A DNA stretch of 10,279 nt from JAAZFF01 sp964405775 (GCA_964405775.1 CAYOPG010000077.1:1-10279); one strand, 5' to 3'; numbered from the stretch's first letter, positions 1-7,334 are shown. Notes: generated from the letters alone by a model not told the origin. Translations and numbers: made by a program.

Positions 1-61
1 TAATGAAGGAGGTGGCACGGTCTTCACCGTGACACTGCCGCGTATGCAGGCTCGGAGTTGA
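1..61 (+). CDS. C-terminal tail of a probable sensor histidine kinase (partial)
   Basis: Only the last 19 codons are present, read in the frame starting at base 2 and ending with TGA at 59-61. The peptide runs NEGGGTVFTVTLPR and then a short MQARS tail. A glycine-rich turn followed by T-x-F-T-V-x-L-P is how the HATPase_c domain of two-component sensor kinases usually ends (the G2 box and last beta strand). The rest of the gene lies left of the window, so its sensor domain and partner regulator cannot be seen. It points toward the leftward glycosyltransferase gene, so the two converge. Another GHKL-type ATPase is possible, but the ending is most typical of histidine kinases. The call rests on fewer than 20 residues. 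Confidence 0.6.
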   Translation, partial: NEGGGTVFTVTLPRMQARS

Positions 62-78
62 ATGCGAGATGGAGAATG

Positions 79-126
79 AAATCGGCTCACGTGAATGCAC
101 CCGCTCCGTAGTGCTGAAGCCGATTT
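79..126. terminator. Hairpin between convergent genes, probable bidirectional terminator
   Basis: AAATCGGCT (79-87) pairs perfectly with AGCCGATTT (118-126), a 9-bp stem enclosing about 30 bases. A smaller GCAC/GTGC stem (97-100 with 111-114) can form inside it. Rightward, the stem is followed by TAAATTATT after its own terminal T run. Leftward, it is followed by a shorter T-containing stretch. It lies between the kinase stop codon (59-61) and the glycosyltransferase stop codon (131-133), where a shared terminator is expected. The long loop and modest T-tract make it weaker than a textbook intrinsic terminator. Confidence 0.5.
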
Positions 127-130
127 TAAA

Positions 131-1183
131 TTATTGGCGCCAGTTGTCGCGTGACAGTGGCGCTTGTTTTGCCCCGAAGATTTTGCGCAGTACGCCGATG
201 GAGTACTTTCGGAGCGTCATGAAGCAGACCGGAAGATGAAGGTTCCACGCGTCGTCCGGTACGCGGCGGCGGCCAATGCTGCGCTGCAGCAACAACGGCA
301 ATACAGTCACCGTGGCAAGAGTGAATTTAACGACCCCGAATATCGTGCGCCTTTTCTCGCCATGCGCGGAGTTTTGTTTGCGTTCAGGCGAGAAATACAG
401 GAAGTCGCGAACACGACGCTCCTGCTTGCGCCCGAATTCTTCAAGCGTTGTGCAGTATAGATGCACAATACCACACTTTACTTTAGCAACAAATACCGCA
501 CCTCCGGGCGACGAACGTGCTGCGTCGCGCAGGATGTCGACGTCAAACCAGTATGGCTCCCAGTTCACGCCTGCCAGCGCCGAGCGTCTGATCAGAAACC
601 CGTTTGCACCGATGGTCGGTGTGGGCCGGTCGGCTTCAAGTTTCAACTTAAGCCAGTCGCCTTGATCTTCGGTTTCGACAGGTATCTCTGTCCATTTTTC
701 CGTGAGGGTGCATATGCGGTCGTAGTTGCCTATGAACAGACATAGCGGATCATTCATGCCGAGCATCGCGAAGTAGCGTGTCATGGGCGGATCATCGTCC
801 CGCCGTGTGTAGGCTATCGGCTCTGAGGCTATCACCTGATTGTCCGAGAATGGCGCAACCATACGCTTTAGCCATCCGGGGTCGGGGAGTATGTTGTCGC
901 TGTCGATCAACGCCAAAATTTCGCCGCTTGCTTCTTTCGCCGCAGCCGCCTTGCCTGCTTCTCCCGTTTTGAGTTCGTTTGAAACGATTCTGCTGACTTC
1001 AAAACGTTGCGCGATCGCGGTAGTGGCATCGTTTGAGCCGGCATCGGCGATAATTATTTCAAGACTCCCCGCAGGGTAATCCTGTGAGCGGATTGATTCA
1101 AGACAGGCGGGCAGAGTGCGAGCAGAGTTTAGCGTTGGTATCAGAATGCTGATTTTGGGGAGTGTCTGCGTTTCTACATTCAT
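131..1183 (-). CDS. Family 2 glycosyltransferase with a C-terminal membrane segment
   Basis: The 350-residue protein opens with the GT-A nucleotide-sugar fold. ISILIPTLNSARTLPACLES (about 11-30) is the first strand and helix, LEIIIADAGSNDAT (41-54) is the conserved turn, and ALIDSDN (91-97) holds the metal-binding DxD-like DSD motif (94-96). TEDQGDWL (171-178) lies where many GT2 enzymes carry the acidic catalytic base, but I cannot fix that residue. A hydrophobic stretch at about 281-300, flanked by arginines and lysines, suggests membrane anchoring with the catalytic domain in the cytoplasm. Family knowledge: GT2 enzymes transfer a sugar from a nucleotide donor to lipid or polysaccharide acceptors. 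Donor and acceptor here are unknown. The ATG at 1183 is preceded by AAGG at short spacing. It starts 30 bases after the PP-loop gene stops, so the two are probably co-transcribed. Confidence 0.85.
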   Translation of the reverse strand: MNVETQTLPKISILIPTLNSARTLPACLESIRSQDYPAGSLEIIIADAGSNDATTAIAQRFEVSRIVSNELKTGEAGKAAAAKEASGEILALIDSDNILPDPGWLKRMVAPFSDNQVIASEPIAYTRRDDDPPMTRYFAMLGMNDPLCLFIGNYDRICTLTEKWTEIPVETEDQGDWLKLKLEADRPTPTIGANGFLIRRSALAGVNWEPYWFDVDILRDAARSSPGGAVFVAKVKCGIVHLYCTTLEEFGRKQERRVRDFLYFSPERKQNSAHGEKRRTIFGVVKFTLATVTVLPLLLQRSIGRRRVPDDAWNLHLPVCFMTLRKYSIGVLRKIFGAKQAPLSRDNWRQ

Positions 1184-1213
1184 TGCCTTGCCGTTTTTTC
1201 TATTAATCCGAAG

Positions 1214-2227
1214 TTAAATAACAAGCCCGGTGAATTCTGAGCGGTCGCAGATGGGCATTGCGAATTCGACAGGTTTTGCGGCGGTGTGCATTTCCGAAAC
1301 AGTTATGGAATCTATGCCCTTGTTATCAGCGTATGCTGCGCAAAGTCGGCGTAAAGCATCCGAATCACCACTGGCTGGTCTCACAGCCAATATTGTCGGT
1401 CCGGGGACGTTTACAGACCTCAGCAATACGTCGCCGCCGCGCATAGACTGGCGTATCACCTCATTGTCTGCCTTGTTGCGTCCGACCACAGCGAGCGTGC
1501 CACCAGGCAGACGCAGATGGCGTCCGTAGTTGAGCAGGTTCACGAGACGAGTGTCGTCCAACCCTTCGTGATCCATTAAATTCTTCAGTCTGCGCGAATA
1601 ATTCGGTTCAGTGAGCTTGCATCCGCCCGCGGGGGTGGGGAAGTCTTTCAAACCGTATTTTTCGGCGAGTGCCAGCTGAGGTTTGCGGTTACGCCCTTCG
1701 AGACCCAGTAAACGCGCGCGGTCGACAAGTCCCAACCTCTCTGGCTCGGTTTCAGGAAGCAATAGCGCACTAAGGGGCCGGAGGAGTTTGTCGCCCAGAC
1801 CTGAATCCTTCTGTACGATGTTCAGTCCCTGGCGCTGTTGCGACATTGGGCGCTGTCCGAGAACTTCACCAGTGAACACAAAATCAAAACCGTGCTCCTC
1901 CATGAATTCGGACGCGCGCCTGATCATAGTGGCGTGGCAGTCGATGCACGGGTTCATGCATGAACCTAGCCCATGAGGCGGATCTTTTATGAGTGCGATG
2001 ATGTCATCGGTGAAGTCCACGAAAGTATGTTTGACACCCAGCGCCGCAGCGGCCCTGTCGGCGTTGTTGCGGGGATAAAAGGGACTCGTGAACGTGATGC
2101 TTTCTACTTCCACTCCTTGTTCGAGCAGCACACATATCGCAAGCTGGCTGTCGAGTCCGCCGGAGTTGAGCCCAAGTCCACGACCTTTTCGCTCCAGCTT
2201 GTTGTTTTTAATAACGGTTTCTTCCAT
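1214..2227 (-). CDS. PP-loop ATPase, tRNA thiolation (ThiI/MnmA-like) family protein
   Basis: The 337-residue protein has an early PP-loop, SGGLDS (22-27), which binds ATP and adenylates a substrate in tRNA sulfurtransferases and related enzymes. Downstream are SCMNPCIDCH (89-98), with cysteines at 90, 94 and 97, then FTGEVLGQRPMSQQR (118-132), LRPLSALLLP (149-158), and PAGGCKLTEPNYSRR (199-213) with cysteine 203. This arrangement matches proteins usually annotated as ThiI-like or tRNA 2-thiouridine-like enzymes. There is no N-terminal THUMP domain as in classical ThiI, and no rhodanese domain is apparent. The cysteine cluster could carry sulfur or hold an iron-sulfur cluster (inference). The start at 2227 has a partial Shine-Dalgarno sequence (GGAA) six bases upstream. 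The gene has its own candidate promoter and leads into the glycosyltransferase gene. Its substrate cannot be told from the sequence. Confidence 0.8.
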   Translation of the reverse strand: MEETVIKNNKLERKGRGLGLNSGGLDSQLAICVLLEQGVEVESITFTSPFYPRNNADRAAAALGVKHTFVDFTDDIIALIKDPPHGLGSCMNPCIDCHATMIRRASEFMEEHGFDFVFTGEVLGQRPMSQQRQGLNIVQKDSGLGDKLLRPLSALLLPETEPERLGLVDRARLLGLEGRNRKPQLALAEKYGLKDFPTPAGGCKLTEPNYSRRLKNLMDHEGLDDTRLVNLLNYGRHLRLPGGTLAVVGRNKADNEVIRQSMRGGDVLLRSVNVPGPTILAVRPASGDSDALRRLCAAYADNKGIDSITVSEMHTAAKPVEFAMPICDRSEFTGLVI

Positions 2228-2229
2228 GA

Positions 2230-2273
2230 TATATTCCGGCGTTTCCCTTTACATGATCGATGCCCGGAATATA
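2230..2273. repeat. Perfect 10-bp inverted repeat in the PP-loop gene leader
   Basis: TATATTCCGG (2230-2239) and CCGGAATATA (2264-2273) are exact inverted copies separated by 24 bases. The start-proximal arm contains the GGAA that serves as the ribosome binding site of the PP-loop gene. The distal arm overlaps the candidate -10 element. If transcription starts further upstream than predicted, the mRNA could fold and hide the ribosome binding site. If it starts between the arms, they are better read as a pair of operator half-sites. The spacer holds an ATGTAA start-stop on the gene's strand. Confidence 0.6.
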
Positions 2274-2296
2274 CACCAAAATCGACTTAAAGTAAA
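2268..2296 (-). promoter_or_regulatory. Candidate sigma70-type promoter for the PP-loop/glycosyltransferase pair
   Basis: On the minus strand, TTTACT (2291-2296) is followed by a 17-base spacer and TATATT (2268-2273), matching the -35 and -10 consensus at four and five of six positions. Predicted initiation is near 2261, giving a leader of about 34 bases. The -10 box lies inside one arm of the perfect inverted repeat, so a protein bound there would block RNA polymerase. Prediction by eye only. Confidence 0.4.
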
Positions 2297-2441
2297 TCAT
2301 CGAGGAAAAACAGAGAAAGACTGTAGTGATCGCACGTTGGAAAAGGGGGGAGGAGTTTGGCTTGCGCATAAATGTTATTATGAAGTCTGCCAGCCCCATG
2401 CAACTCAGGCCAAGACCGGAGGAAGAGCGGAGCTGCTGATT

Positions 2442-2480
2442 CTTCCGTAACCAGAGCACCCGGGTAATGCCTGACGGAAG
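2442..2480. repeat. Bulged inverted repeat (hairpin) in the intergenic region
   Basis: CTTCCGT (2442-2448) pairs with ACGGAAG (2474-2480). After an AAC bulge, CAG (2452-2454) pairs with CTG (2471-2473), leaving a 16-base loop. There is no T-run on either side, so it does not look like an intrinsic terminator. It could be part of a structured leader, a small RNA or a chance repeat. Confidence 0.4.
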
Positions 2481-2506
2481 CTTTGTACCGCATTGATCTC
2501 GTATTT

Positions 2507-2520
2507 TTGTAAGATTACAA
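2507..2520. promoter_or_regulatory. 14-base palindrome, operator-like
   Basis: TTGTAAGATTACAA is a perfect 6-bp inverted repeat with a 2-base centre. Its two-base spacing is too tight for an RNA hairpin but is typical of a site for a dimeric repressor. It lies about 280 bases upstream of the PP-loop gene and about 60 bases past the acyltransferase fusion stop. No regulator is encoded nearby to assign to it. Confidence 0.3.
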
Positions 2521-2545
2521 CAGGTATCAACCAAGGCAACATCTA

Positions 2546-2565
2546 AATCCTACTGACATAGGATT
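2546..2565 (-). terminator. Terminator-like hairpin after the five-gene operon
   Basis: AATCCTA (2546-2552) and TAGGATT (2559-2565) form a perfect 7-bp stem with a 6-base loop, 13 bases past the stop codon of the last operon gene. In the direction of transcription the stem is followed by TAGATGTT, a weak T-tract. The stem is also AT-rich. Position favours a terminator or a 3'-end stabilising hairpin; the sequence alone would make a weak intrinsic terminator. Confidence 0.45.
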
Positions 2566-2578
2566 CAGTACCCGACAA

Positions 2579-5500
2579 CTAGCCTCGAGGCTCTTCTTTC
2601 GCGCATTTCACAGCCAGCTTCTTAAGTGCATCGAGATCCACTTTTCCCGTGCCGAGGAGAGGTATGGCATCGACACGGTAGTATTCCGACGCCGCTGGCT
2701 TCCAGAGGTTCGGTATTTCTGTTTTGTCGAGAGCTTCCCACAGCCACCTCGGATCGCCGCATTCCGGCGTACAGAGTACTACAAGCTTTTCTCCCTTGCG
2801 CTCGTCCTCCACCCCGGAGACGGCCAGGACGGAGCCTGACAATCCTGCCGCGCCCAGGAGCGCTTCTTCCACCGCGATATGCGGGACCATCTCTCCGCCA
2901 ATCTTGCTGAAGCGCGAAAGCCGGTCAGTGAGGCCGAGGAAGCCGTCTTCATCGATGAATGCTATGTCGCCAGTGCAGTACCAACCGTCTTTCAGCACTT
3001 CCGCTGTCAGGTCAGGCCGTCCAAGATAGCCCAGCATGACATTGGGGCCTTTAAGATAAAGGAGGCCGGATTCGCCGGGTTTTTTCTCCTCTCCGGTTTC
3101 TGGATCCAGAACTTTCATGGCGATGCCTGGGCAGGGTAAGCCTGTGCGCCCTTTGCGCCACCCTTCCTGGGTGATGCCGCCTCCTGTGCCGTGCGGGATG
3201 CTGATGGCAATGCCGGGCGAGAGCTCGGTCGCGCCATACGCTTCGTAAGGACGTATGCCGAACTTCTCCTCGTAAGCCGCGATTAGGGATTCCTTTAGCT
3301 TCTCCGCGCCGGCAAGCACGAACTTGACCGTGGCAAAGTCCTCTTTTGTGGCTTTGCGCAAGTATAGGTGCAGGAAGGTGGGAGTGCCGAACATCATCGT
3401 GATTTTGTTTTCCCTGACGATTTGAACCACCGTCTGAGCGTCGAGCGGGTTGGTGTGGTAGGAGACTTGGAGATGTCCGAGCACTGGATACCATATTGTA
3501 CCCATTATCCCGAAGGAATGGAAGAGCGGCAGCGTGCCGCAGATGCGGTCTTCAGGCGATGTGGCGAACATCATCTGTAGACTTTCGATCATCGAGAGTA
3601 CGTTGTGCTGGCTCAGCATGACGCCTTTGGGTTCTCCAGTGGAACCAGAGGAGAACAAGACCAGGGCAGGTGTGTCGGCAGAGGTCTCCTTGGCTCCGGC
3701 AATGTGGCGGAAAGGCGCGAATCTGGCTAGAAGAAGGCTGCGGATTTTAGTCCAGATTGTAAGGTTGCGCAGGATGTCCTCTATGAAGACGAGTTTGTTC
3801 TCTTCAATGCCCAGATCGGGGAATCTTTCTATGAACGAACGGCTTGTGATTATCGTACCGAGTTTGCACTGCTCAATAGAGGAATGGAAGGACTTCTTTG
3901 CGGTGGTGAAGTTTAGGTTGACCGCCACACGTCCGAGGATGGCTGTGGAAAGGTTCGCGATCAACGCAGCACAACATGCCGGCAGGAGGATGCCTACGTG
4001 GTCGTCATCCTTCACCCGCGGGTTGAGCGCACGCGCGAGAGCGGTGGAGGCCACGAGCGCCCTGCCGCACGTGAGCTTCATGTCGGTTGTGTCGTTGGCG
4101 AAGTCGTCGCCCCAACTAGCACGCAGACGCTTCGTCATAGTGGCGCCCAGCGACATGTGCTCCGGTTTGCGGGCGTTGAAATAATCGCAGGAGAGTTCCA
4201 GTACGGCTTGGCGGACATTGAAGGCATCCGTACCCGTGGGTAGCTTCTCTCCGAATAGGACGGTGACCCTGTACCTGCGTAAGCTCATGCGGAACCAGCG
4301 CCGTACCAGCTGCCCTTGATAGTAGTGGTAGATCGTACCCCACGAGCCACCGAGGTAGACGGGTATGACAGGGAAATCGGTCCCTTTTACGATGCGCTCG
4401 TAGCCGTGTTTAAAGGCGCGAGTGGTGCCGGTACGCGTTATGCCGCCCTCGGCGAAGATGCATAGCAGATATCCCTCGTCCAGTGCCTTGCGGGAAGCGC
4501 GCAGAGCCTCGGCGATCTGCCGCGGCGAGGATTTGTCGCTGACTGTGATGACGCCGTACAGGTCGAACGCGCGGCGCAGGAAACGCCAGCGTTCATAGAT
4601 TTCGCGCGACATGAGGAAGCGCACGCGTCTACGCGTACAGGCGCAGATCAGGAGCGAATCCATGTACGAGGCGTGATTGGCAATAAGCACAGCGGGGCCT
4701 TCCAAAGGCACGTTTTCGACACCGATTGTGCGCACTTTATATAGCAGACGCACAATGCAGTTGACTAAAAACCGGAAAGCGAAATCCTTAAGCGTGAAGA
4801 AACTTACGAGCGCCAGAACGGCGGCCGGGATAACCATGACCATAAAACTGCCCGCGGGGCCGATGTCGAGCCAGTGAAAAGAGTACATGGCGCATCCGGC
4901 GCCTAAGATGCCTGTCCAGCTCAAGAAGCTGTTGAGCGCCAGACCTTCACCACGCTTGTCTGGTGGCAGACGCATTTGCATAAACGTGTCGAGAGGCACG
5001 ACGAACAGGCCGGCTCCCACCCCCACCAGGGAGATCATCAATGCGGCGGTCTTAATGTATGGACCTGCCGGCATCATGCCTAGAACGCACGTGCCGATCG
5101 TCATAAGTAGAGCGCCGCCGGGCATCGTTCCGAATTCCACGTTGCGCTGCGAGAGACGCCCCGCGGCATACGCGCCTGCCGCGATGCCGAGCGCTGCGAA
5201 TAGAAGCATAAATGTGCTGAGTTTTTCGTCCAATCCCATGTGATCCAGACCATAGCGAACCAAGTTGATCTGCAGGAAAGCGGCGAGGAAGGAAAACAGA
5301 AGGCTTCCCCAAAACGAAATTGTCAGCTCGCGATCCTCCCGCACCCACCGCCATGTATTCAGCATTTTGCGTGGGAAGTGCCAGTCAGGGTGCAGATTGG
5401 GGTTTGACGGCCGCAATGCAAGCACACGGTGTGCCGCCACCACTCCGGCTACAGCGATCAGCACGCATAACATCTGCGATAAAACGTATGCTACATTCAC

Positions 5501-6052
5501 ACCACCTGCAGAAGTCTCAGGAGAGAGATTCGTCAAAACATAGGCGACAATCGGGGCAATGGCAGCACCAATGATGACAGCCAGAAACGAGCACATGACC
5601 AGCAGGCTGTTCGCTCGTGCGAGTTTGTCGCGTTCCACCAGCTCCGGCACGATGCTGTATTTTGTCGGGCTGAACAGCGCGCTCTGGGCTGACATAAGAA
5701 AGAGCAGGATGTAGAGCAACACAGGTCTGCCTATCGCAAAGGCCACGATGCCCAACGCCATAATAACAAGCTCGGCGTATTTAAGGGCGAGTGTAACAAA
5801 CTTTTTGCTGAACCTGTCGGCGAGAAAACCAGAGTATGCGGTCAATAGCAAATATGGCAGCGAGAACATTATCGTCGCGACCGTGAGCGGAATGGCGCTG
5901 TTGTCTTCACCCGGGTACTTCGCGATGATGAACATCTGGACAAACGCCTTGAAAACGTTGTCGTTTAGCGCTCCGAAAAACTGCGTGGCGTTAATCCATC
6001 CGAACGAACGCCGCCTCAATCTGCGGAAGCTTTCGAAAGTCATACCCCTCAT
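2579..6052 (-). CDS. aas: LplT-type flippase / PlsC acyltransferase / acyl-ACP synthetase fusion
   Basis: This 1157-residue membrane protein fuses the functions of E. coli LplT and Aas, which import lysophospholipids and re-acylate them with an ATP-activated fatty acid. Residues about 4-425 form the MFS transporter, with many hydrophobic helices. The PlsC-type acyltransferase follows, with NHASYMD (459-465, the H-x4-D motif) and FAEGGITRTG (533-542). The AMP-binding ligase has FSSGSTGEPKG (800-810), YGATE (939-943), TGD (1027-1029) and a C-terminal GTGK (1134-1137) whose lysine is expected to be catalytic. Fused proteins of this length are known in several phyla. I chose the ATG at 6052 because it overlaps the upstream stop codon as ATGA; an ATG at 6043 also works. 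The frame stays open to 6163, but that extension is arginine-rich, lies inside the upstream gene and is unlikely to be translated. Confidence 0.9.
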   Translation of the reverse strand: MRGMTFESFRRLRRRSFGWINATQFFGALNDNVFKAFVQMFIIAKYPGEDNSAIPLTVATIMFSLPYLLLTAYSGFLADRFSKKFVTLALKYAELVIMALGIVAFAIGRPVLLYILLFLMSAQSALFSPTKYSIVPELVERDKLARANSLLVMCSFLAVIIGAAIAPIVAYVLTNLSPETSAGGVNVAYVLSQMLCVLIAVAGVVAAHRVLALRPSNPNLHPDWHFPRKMLNTWRWVREDRELTISFWGSLLFSFLAAFLQINLVRYGLDHMGLDEKLSTFMLLFAALGIAAGAYAAGRLSQRNVEFGTMPGGALLMTIGTCVLGMMPAGPYIKTAALMISLVGVGAGLFVVPLDTFMQMRLPPDKRGEGLALNSFLSWTGILGAGCAMYSFHWLDIGPAGSFMVMVIPAAVLALVSFFTLKDFAFRFLVNCIVRLLYKVRTIGVENVPLEGPAVLIANHASYMDSLLICACTRRRVRFLMSREIYERWRFLRRAFDLYGVITVSDKSSPRQIAEALRASRKALDEGYLLCIFAEGGITRTGTTRAFKHGYERIVKGTDFPVIPVYLGGSWGTIYHYYQGQLVRRWFRMSLRRYRVTVLFGEKLPTGTDAFNVRQAVLELSCDYFNARKPEHMSLGATMTKRLRASWGDDFANDTTDMKLTCGRALVASTALARALNPRVKDDDHVGILLPACCAALIANLSTAILGRVAVNLNFTTAKKSFHSSIEQCKLGTIITSRSFIERFPDLGIEENKLVFIEDILRNLTIWTKIRSLLLARFAPFRHIAGAKETSADTPALVLFSSGSTGEPKGVMLSQHNVLSMIESLQMMFATSPEDRICGTLPLFHSFGIMGTIWYPVLGHLQVSYHTNPLDAQTVVQIVRENKITMMFGTPTFLHLYLRKATKEDFATVKFVLAGAEKLKESLIAAYEEKFGIRPYEAYGATELSPGIAISIPHGTGGGITQEGWRKGRTGLPCPGIAMKVLDPETGEEKKPGESGLLYLKGPNVMLGYLGRPDLTAEVLKDGWYCTGDIAFIDEDGFLGLTDRLSRFSKIGGEMVPHIAVEEALLGAAGLSGSVLAVSGVEDERKGEKLVVLCTPECGDPRWLWEALDKTEIPNLWKPAASEYYRVDAIPLLGTGKVDLDALKKLAVKCAKEEPRG

Positions 6053-6333
6053 TCCCGAGACAGTCCCGATTTCACGGATACTCCCGGGATCTTGCCGAGT
6101 TTGCCGGTGAGCGCACCGAGCTCGTCTGTGGTTGCGTCTATCACCAGAGTGATAACGGAGCATTCTCGCTCGCGGTATGGTATGCCAACGCGCGCCACAA
6201 CGATGTGCGCCATTTCAGAAATTGCGTGGTTCACCGCAGAGGCGCTCTTTTCACGGTCTTCGATGATGATGCCCACGAAGCCCACGCGTTTATCGGCATG
6301 CGAACCCGTTTTGCCGCCTACCGCGCCGTTCAT
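6049..6333 (-). CDS. TM1266-family ACT-like protein (putative iron-only hydrogenase system regulator)
   Basis: The 94-residue protein has the signature of the small TM1266 family: KRVGFVGIIIEDRE near the start, then VVARVGIPYRERE, SVITLVIDATTDELGALTGK and IPGVSVKS at the end. This is a single ferredoxin-like ACT/NikR-C-type domain without a DNA-binding part. Family members are annotated as putative regulators of the [FeFe]-hydrogenase system because they often accompany hydE, hydF and hydG; the biochemical role is not established as far as I know. Here it sits between an epimerase and an acyltransferase fusion, with no hydrogenase or maturase gene in the window. The ATG at 6333 forms a TGATG overlap with the epimerase stop. 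A GTG three bases upstream is an alternative. The family assignment is from memory of its motifs. Confidence 0.78.
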   Translation of the reverse strand: MNGAVGGKTGSHADKRVGFVGIIIEDREKSASAVNHAISEMAHIVVARVGIPYRERECSVITLVIDATTDELGALTGKLGKIPGVSVKSGLSRE

Positions 6334-7334
6334 CACAGGAACCCGTTTTCCTTATACCACTCGTAAGTGATGCGCAGGCCTTCGTCGAGGCCGACCTTGG
6401 GATTGTAGCCAAGCTCCTCGCGCGCCTTGCTTATATCGAAGCCGCGGTTCTGGCGGTACCAATCGACCCGGCGCGGGAATAGGGGCGGCTCGAAAGGCAA
6501 CACCTTGTAGATACCCGCTACTATATACGAGAGCCAGTACATGGGATAAAAAGGCAAATGTATCATTTTGCATTTTATGCCCATTATGTCGGCGATCTTC
6601 TGCACGATTTCCTTTATTCGGAAATATTTGTCATCCGCAATTATGTATGTCTGGCCTTTAGACTGCGGTTTCTCGACGGCGAGTGTGAACGCGTCGCAGA
6701 AGTTCTCCACATACACTGGATGGTAAAACGCCGTGCCTTCCCCGAAGAACGGGAACCAGCCTTTCTTTACCTGCCTGTAGAGCATTAGAAAACGTCCGGG
6801 GTCGGCAGGCCCGTACAGCGCAGTCGGGCGGAGGATTGTTATATCCATGCCTTTGTCCATGAACGCAGCCGCGACCTTCTCGCCCTCATACTTGGTGTAC
6901 TGATAGTAGTCCTCCGGCTTTATGGGCGAGTTCTCATTGCCGGGCACCGGCGGATTTTGCGCGAGACTCTCGATGTTGCCGTGAACGCCCTGAGTGCTAC
7001 AGTACACAACCTTGCGGACGCCGCTTTCCTGACAAATCTGCAGGAGAGAGCTCATTGCGTTGATGTTCGTGTTGTCGTATTCAGATTTCGGGACGTTTAT
7101 TTTACGAAATGCGGCCGCCAGATGATACACAACTTCGCACCCTTCCACCGCCCGGCGCAACACGGCCGCATCGGTAACAGATCCGATGATCACCTCTGCG
7201 CCAAGCCTTTTCAGCTCGTCGAGCACGATGCCTTCCTGATTGTCGAGCACGACGGCTTTGTTCCCCTCGCGCAGCACGTGTTTTACAAGGTGGCTGCCCG
7301 TGAACCCCGTGCCGCCAGTTATCAGAATTTTCAT
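6333..7334 (-). CDS. NAD-dependent epimerase/dehydratase (extended SDR)
   Basis: The 333-residue protein begins with MKILITGGTGFTGSHL, the Rossmann TGxxGxxG dinucleotide-binding motif (about 6-13). It continues with HLAA (71-74), YCST (111-114) with the likely active-site serine or threonine, and YQYTK (144-148), the YxxxK catalytic pair. RPTALYGP (169-176) and HPVYVEN (205-211) are typical of extended SDRs, and the end (about 300-333) reads like the usual SDR C-terminal helix. It most resembles the sugar-epimerase and 3-beta-hydroxysteroid dehydrogenase-like branch, including hopanoid-associated epimerases, but the substrate cannot be assigned. Its ATG overlaps the methyltransferase stop as ATGA. 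A good Shine-Dalgarno sequence (AGAGGA) lies about six bases upstream, the clearest inside the operon. Confidence 0.85.
   Translation of the reverse strand: MKILITGGTGFTGSHLVKHVLREGNKAVVLDNQEGIVLDELKRLGAEVIIGSVTDAAVLRRAVEGCEVVYHLAAAFRKINVPKSEYDNTNINAMSSLLQICQESGVRKVVYCSTQGVHGNIESLAQNPPVPGNENSPIKPEDYYQYTKYEGEKVAAAFMDKGMDITILRPTALYGPADPGRFLMLYRQVKKGWFPFFGEGTAFYHPVYVENFCDAFTLAVEKPQSKGQTYIIADDKYFRIKEIVQKIADIMGIKCKMIHLPFYPMYWLSYIVAGIYKVLPFEPPLFPRRVDWYRQNRGFDISKAREELGYNPKVGLDEGLRITYEWYKENGFL

Larger units (their letters stand above)
2297..2578. other. Intergenic region without a convincing gene, rich in inverted repeats
   Basis: No convincing gene is present between the PP-loop start (2227) and the acyltransferase fusion stop (2579). 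Short open frames exist on the minus strand, but they lack recognisable domains and a good ribosome binding site, and they run into the promoter region. The stretch includes a purine run (about 2340-2355), a bulged hairpin (2442-2480), a 14-base palindrome (2507-2520) and a terminator-like hairpin (2546-2565). An unrecognised small RNA or a decayed gene cannot be excluded. Confidence 0.6.

Noticed and set aside
2336..2365. Resemblance of the intergenic purine/pyrimidine run to the C-rich run at the right window edge, as a dispersed repeat
   Set aside because: Only a 9-base match (CGATCACTA) and general C-richness are shared between the two places, in a different order, so chance is enough.
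2208..2534. Minus-strand open frame of 108 codons in the intergenic gap upstream of the PP-loop gene
   Set aside because: No recognisable domain and no convincing ribosome binding site. It overlaps the PP-loop start, the promoter and the inverted repeat, so it is more likely chance open sequence.
3534..4184. Plus-strand open frame (216 codons) opposite the acyltransferase fusion
   Set aside because: It mirrors the conserved AMP-ligase and linker region on the other strand and shows no features of its own.
6053..6163. N-terminal extension of the acyltransferase fusion to an earlier start
   Set aside because: The 37 extra residues are arginine-rich and unlike a transporter N terminus. They lie wholly inside the ACT-like gene, while the ATG at 6052 gives the same ATGA overlap seen elsewhere in the operon.
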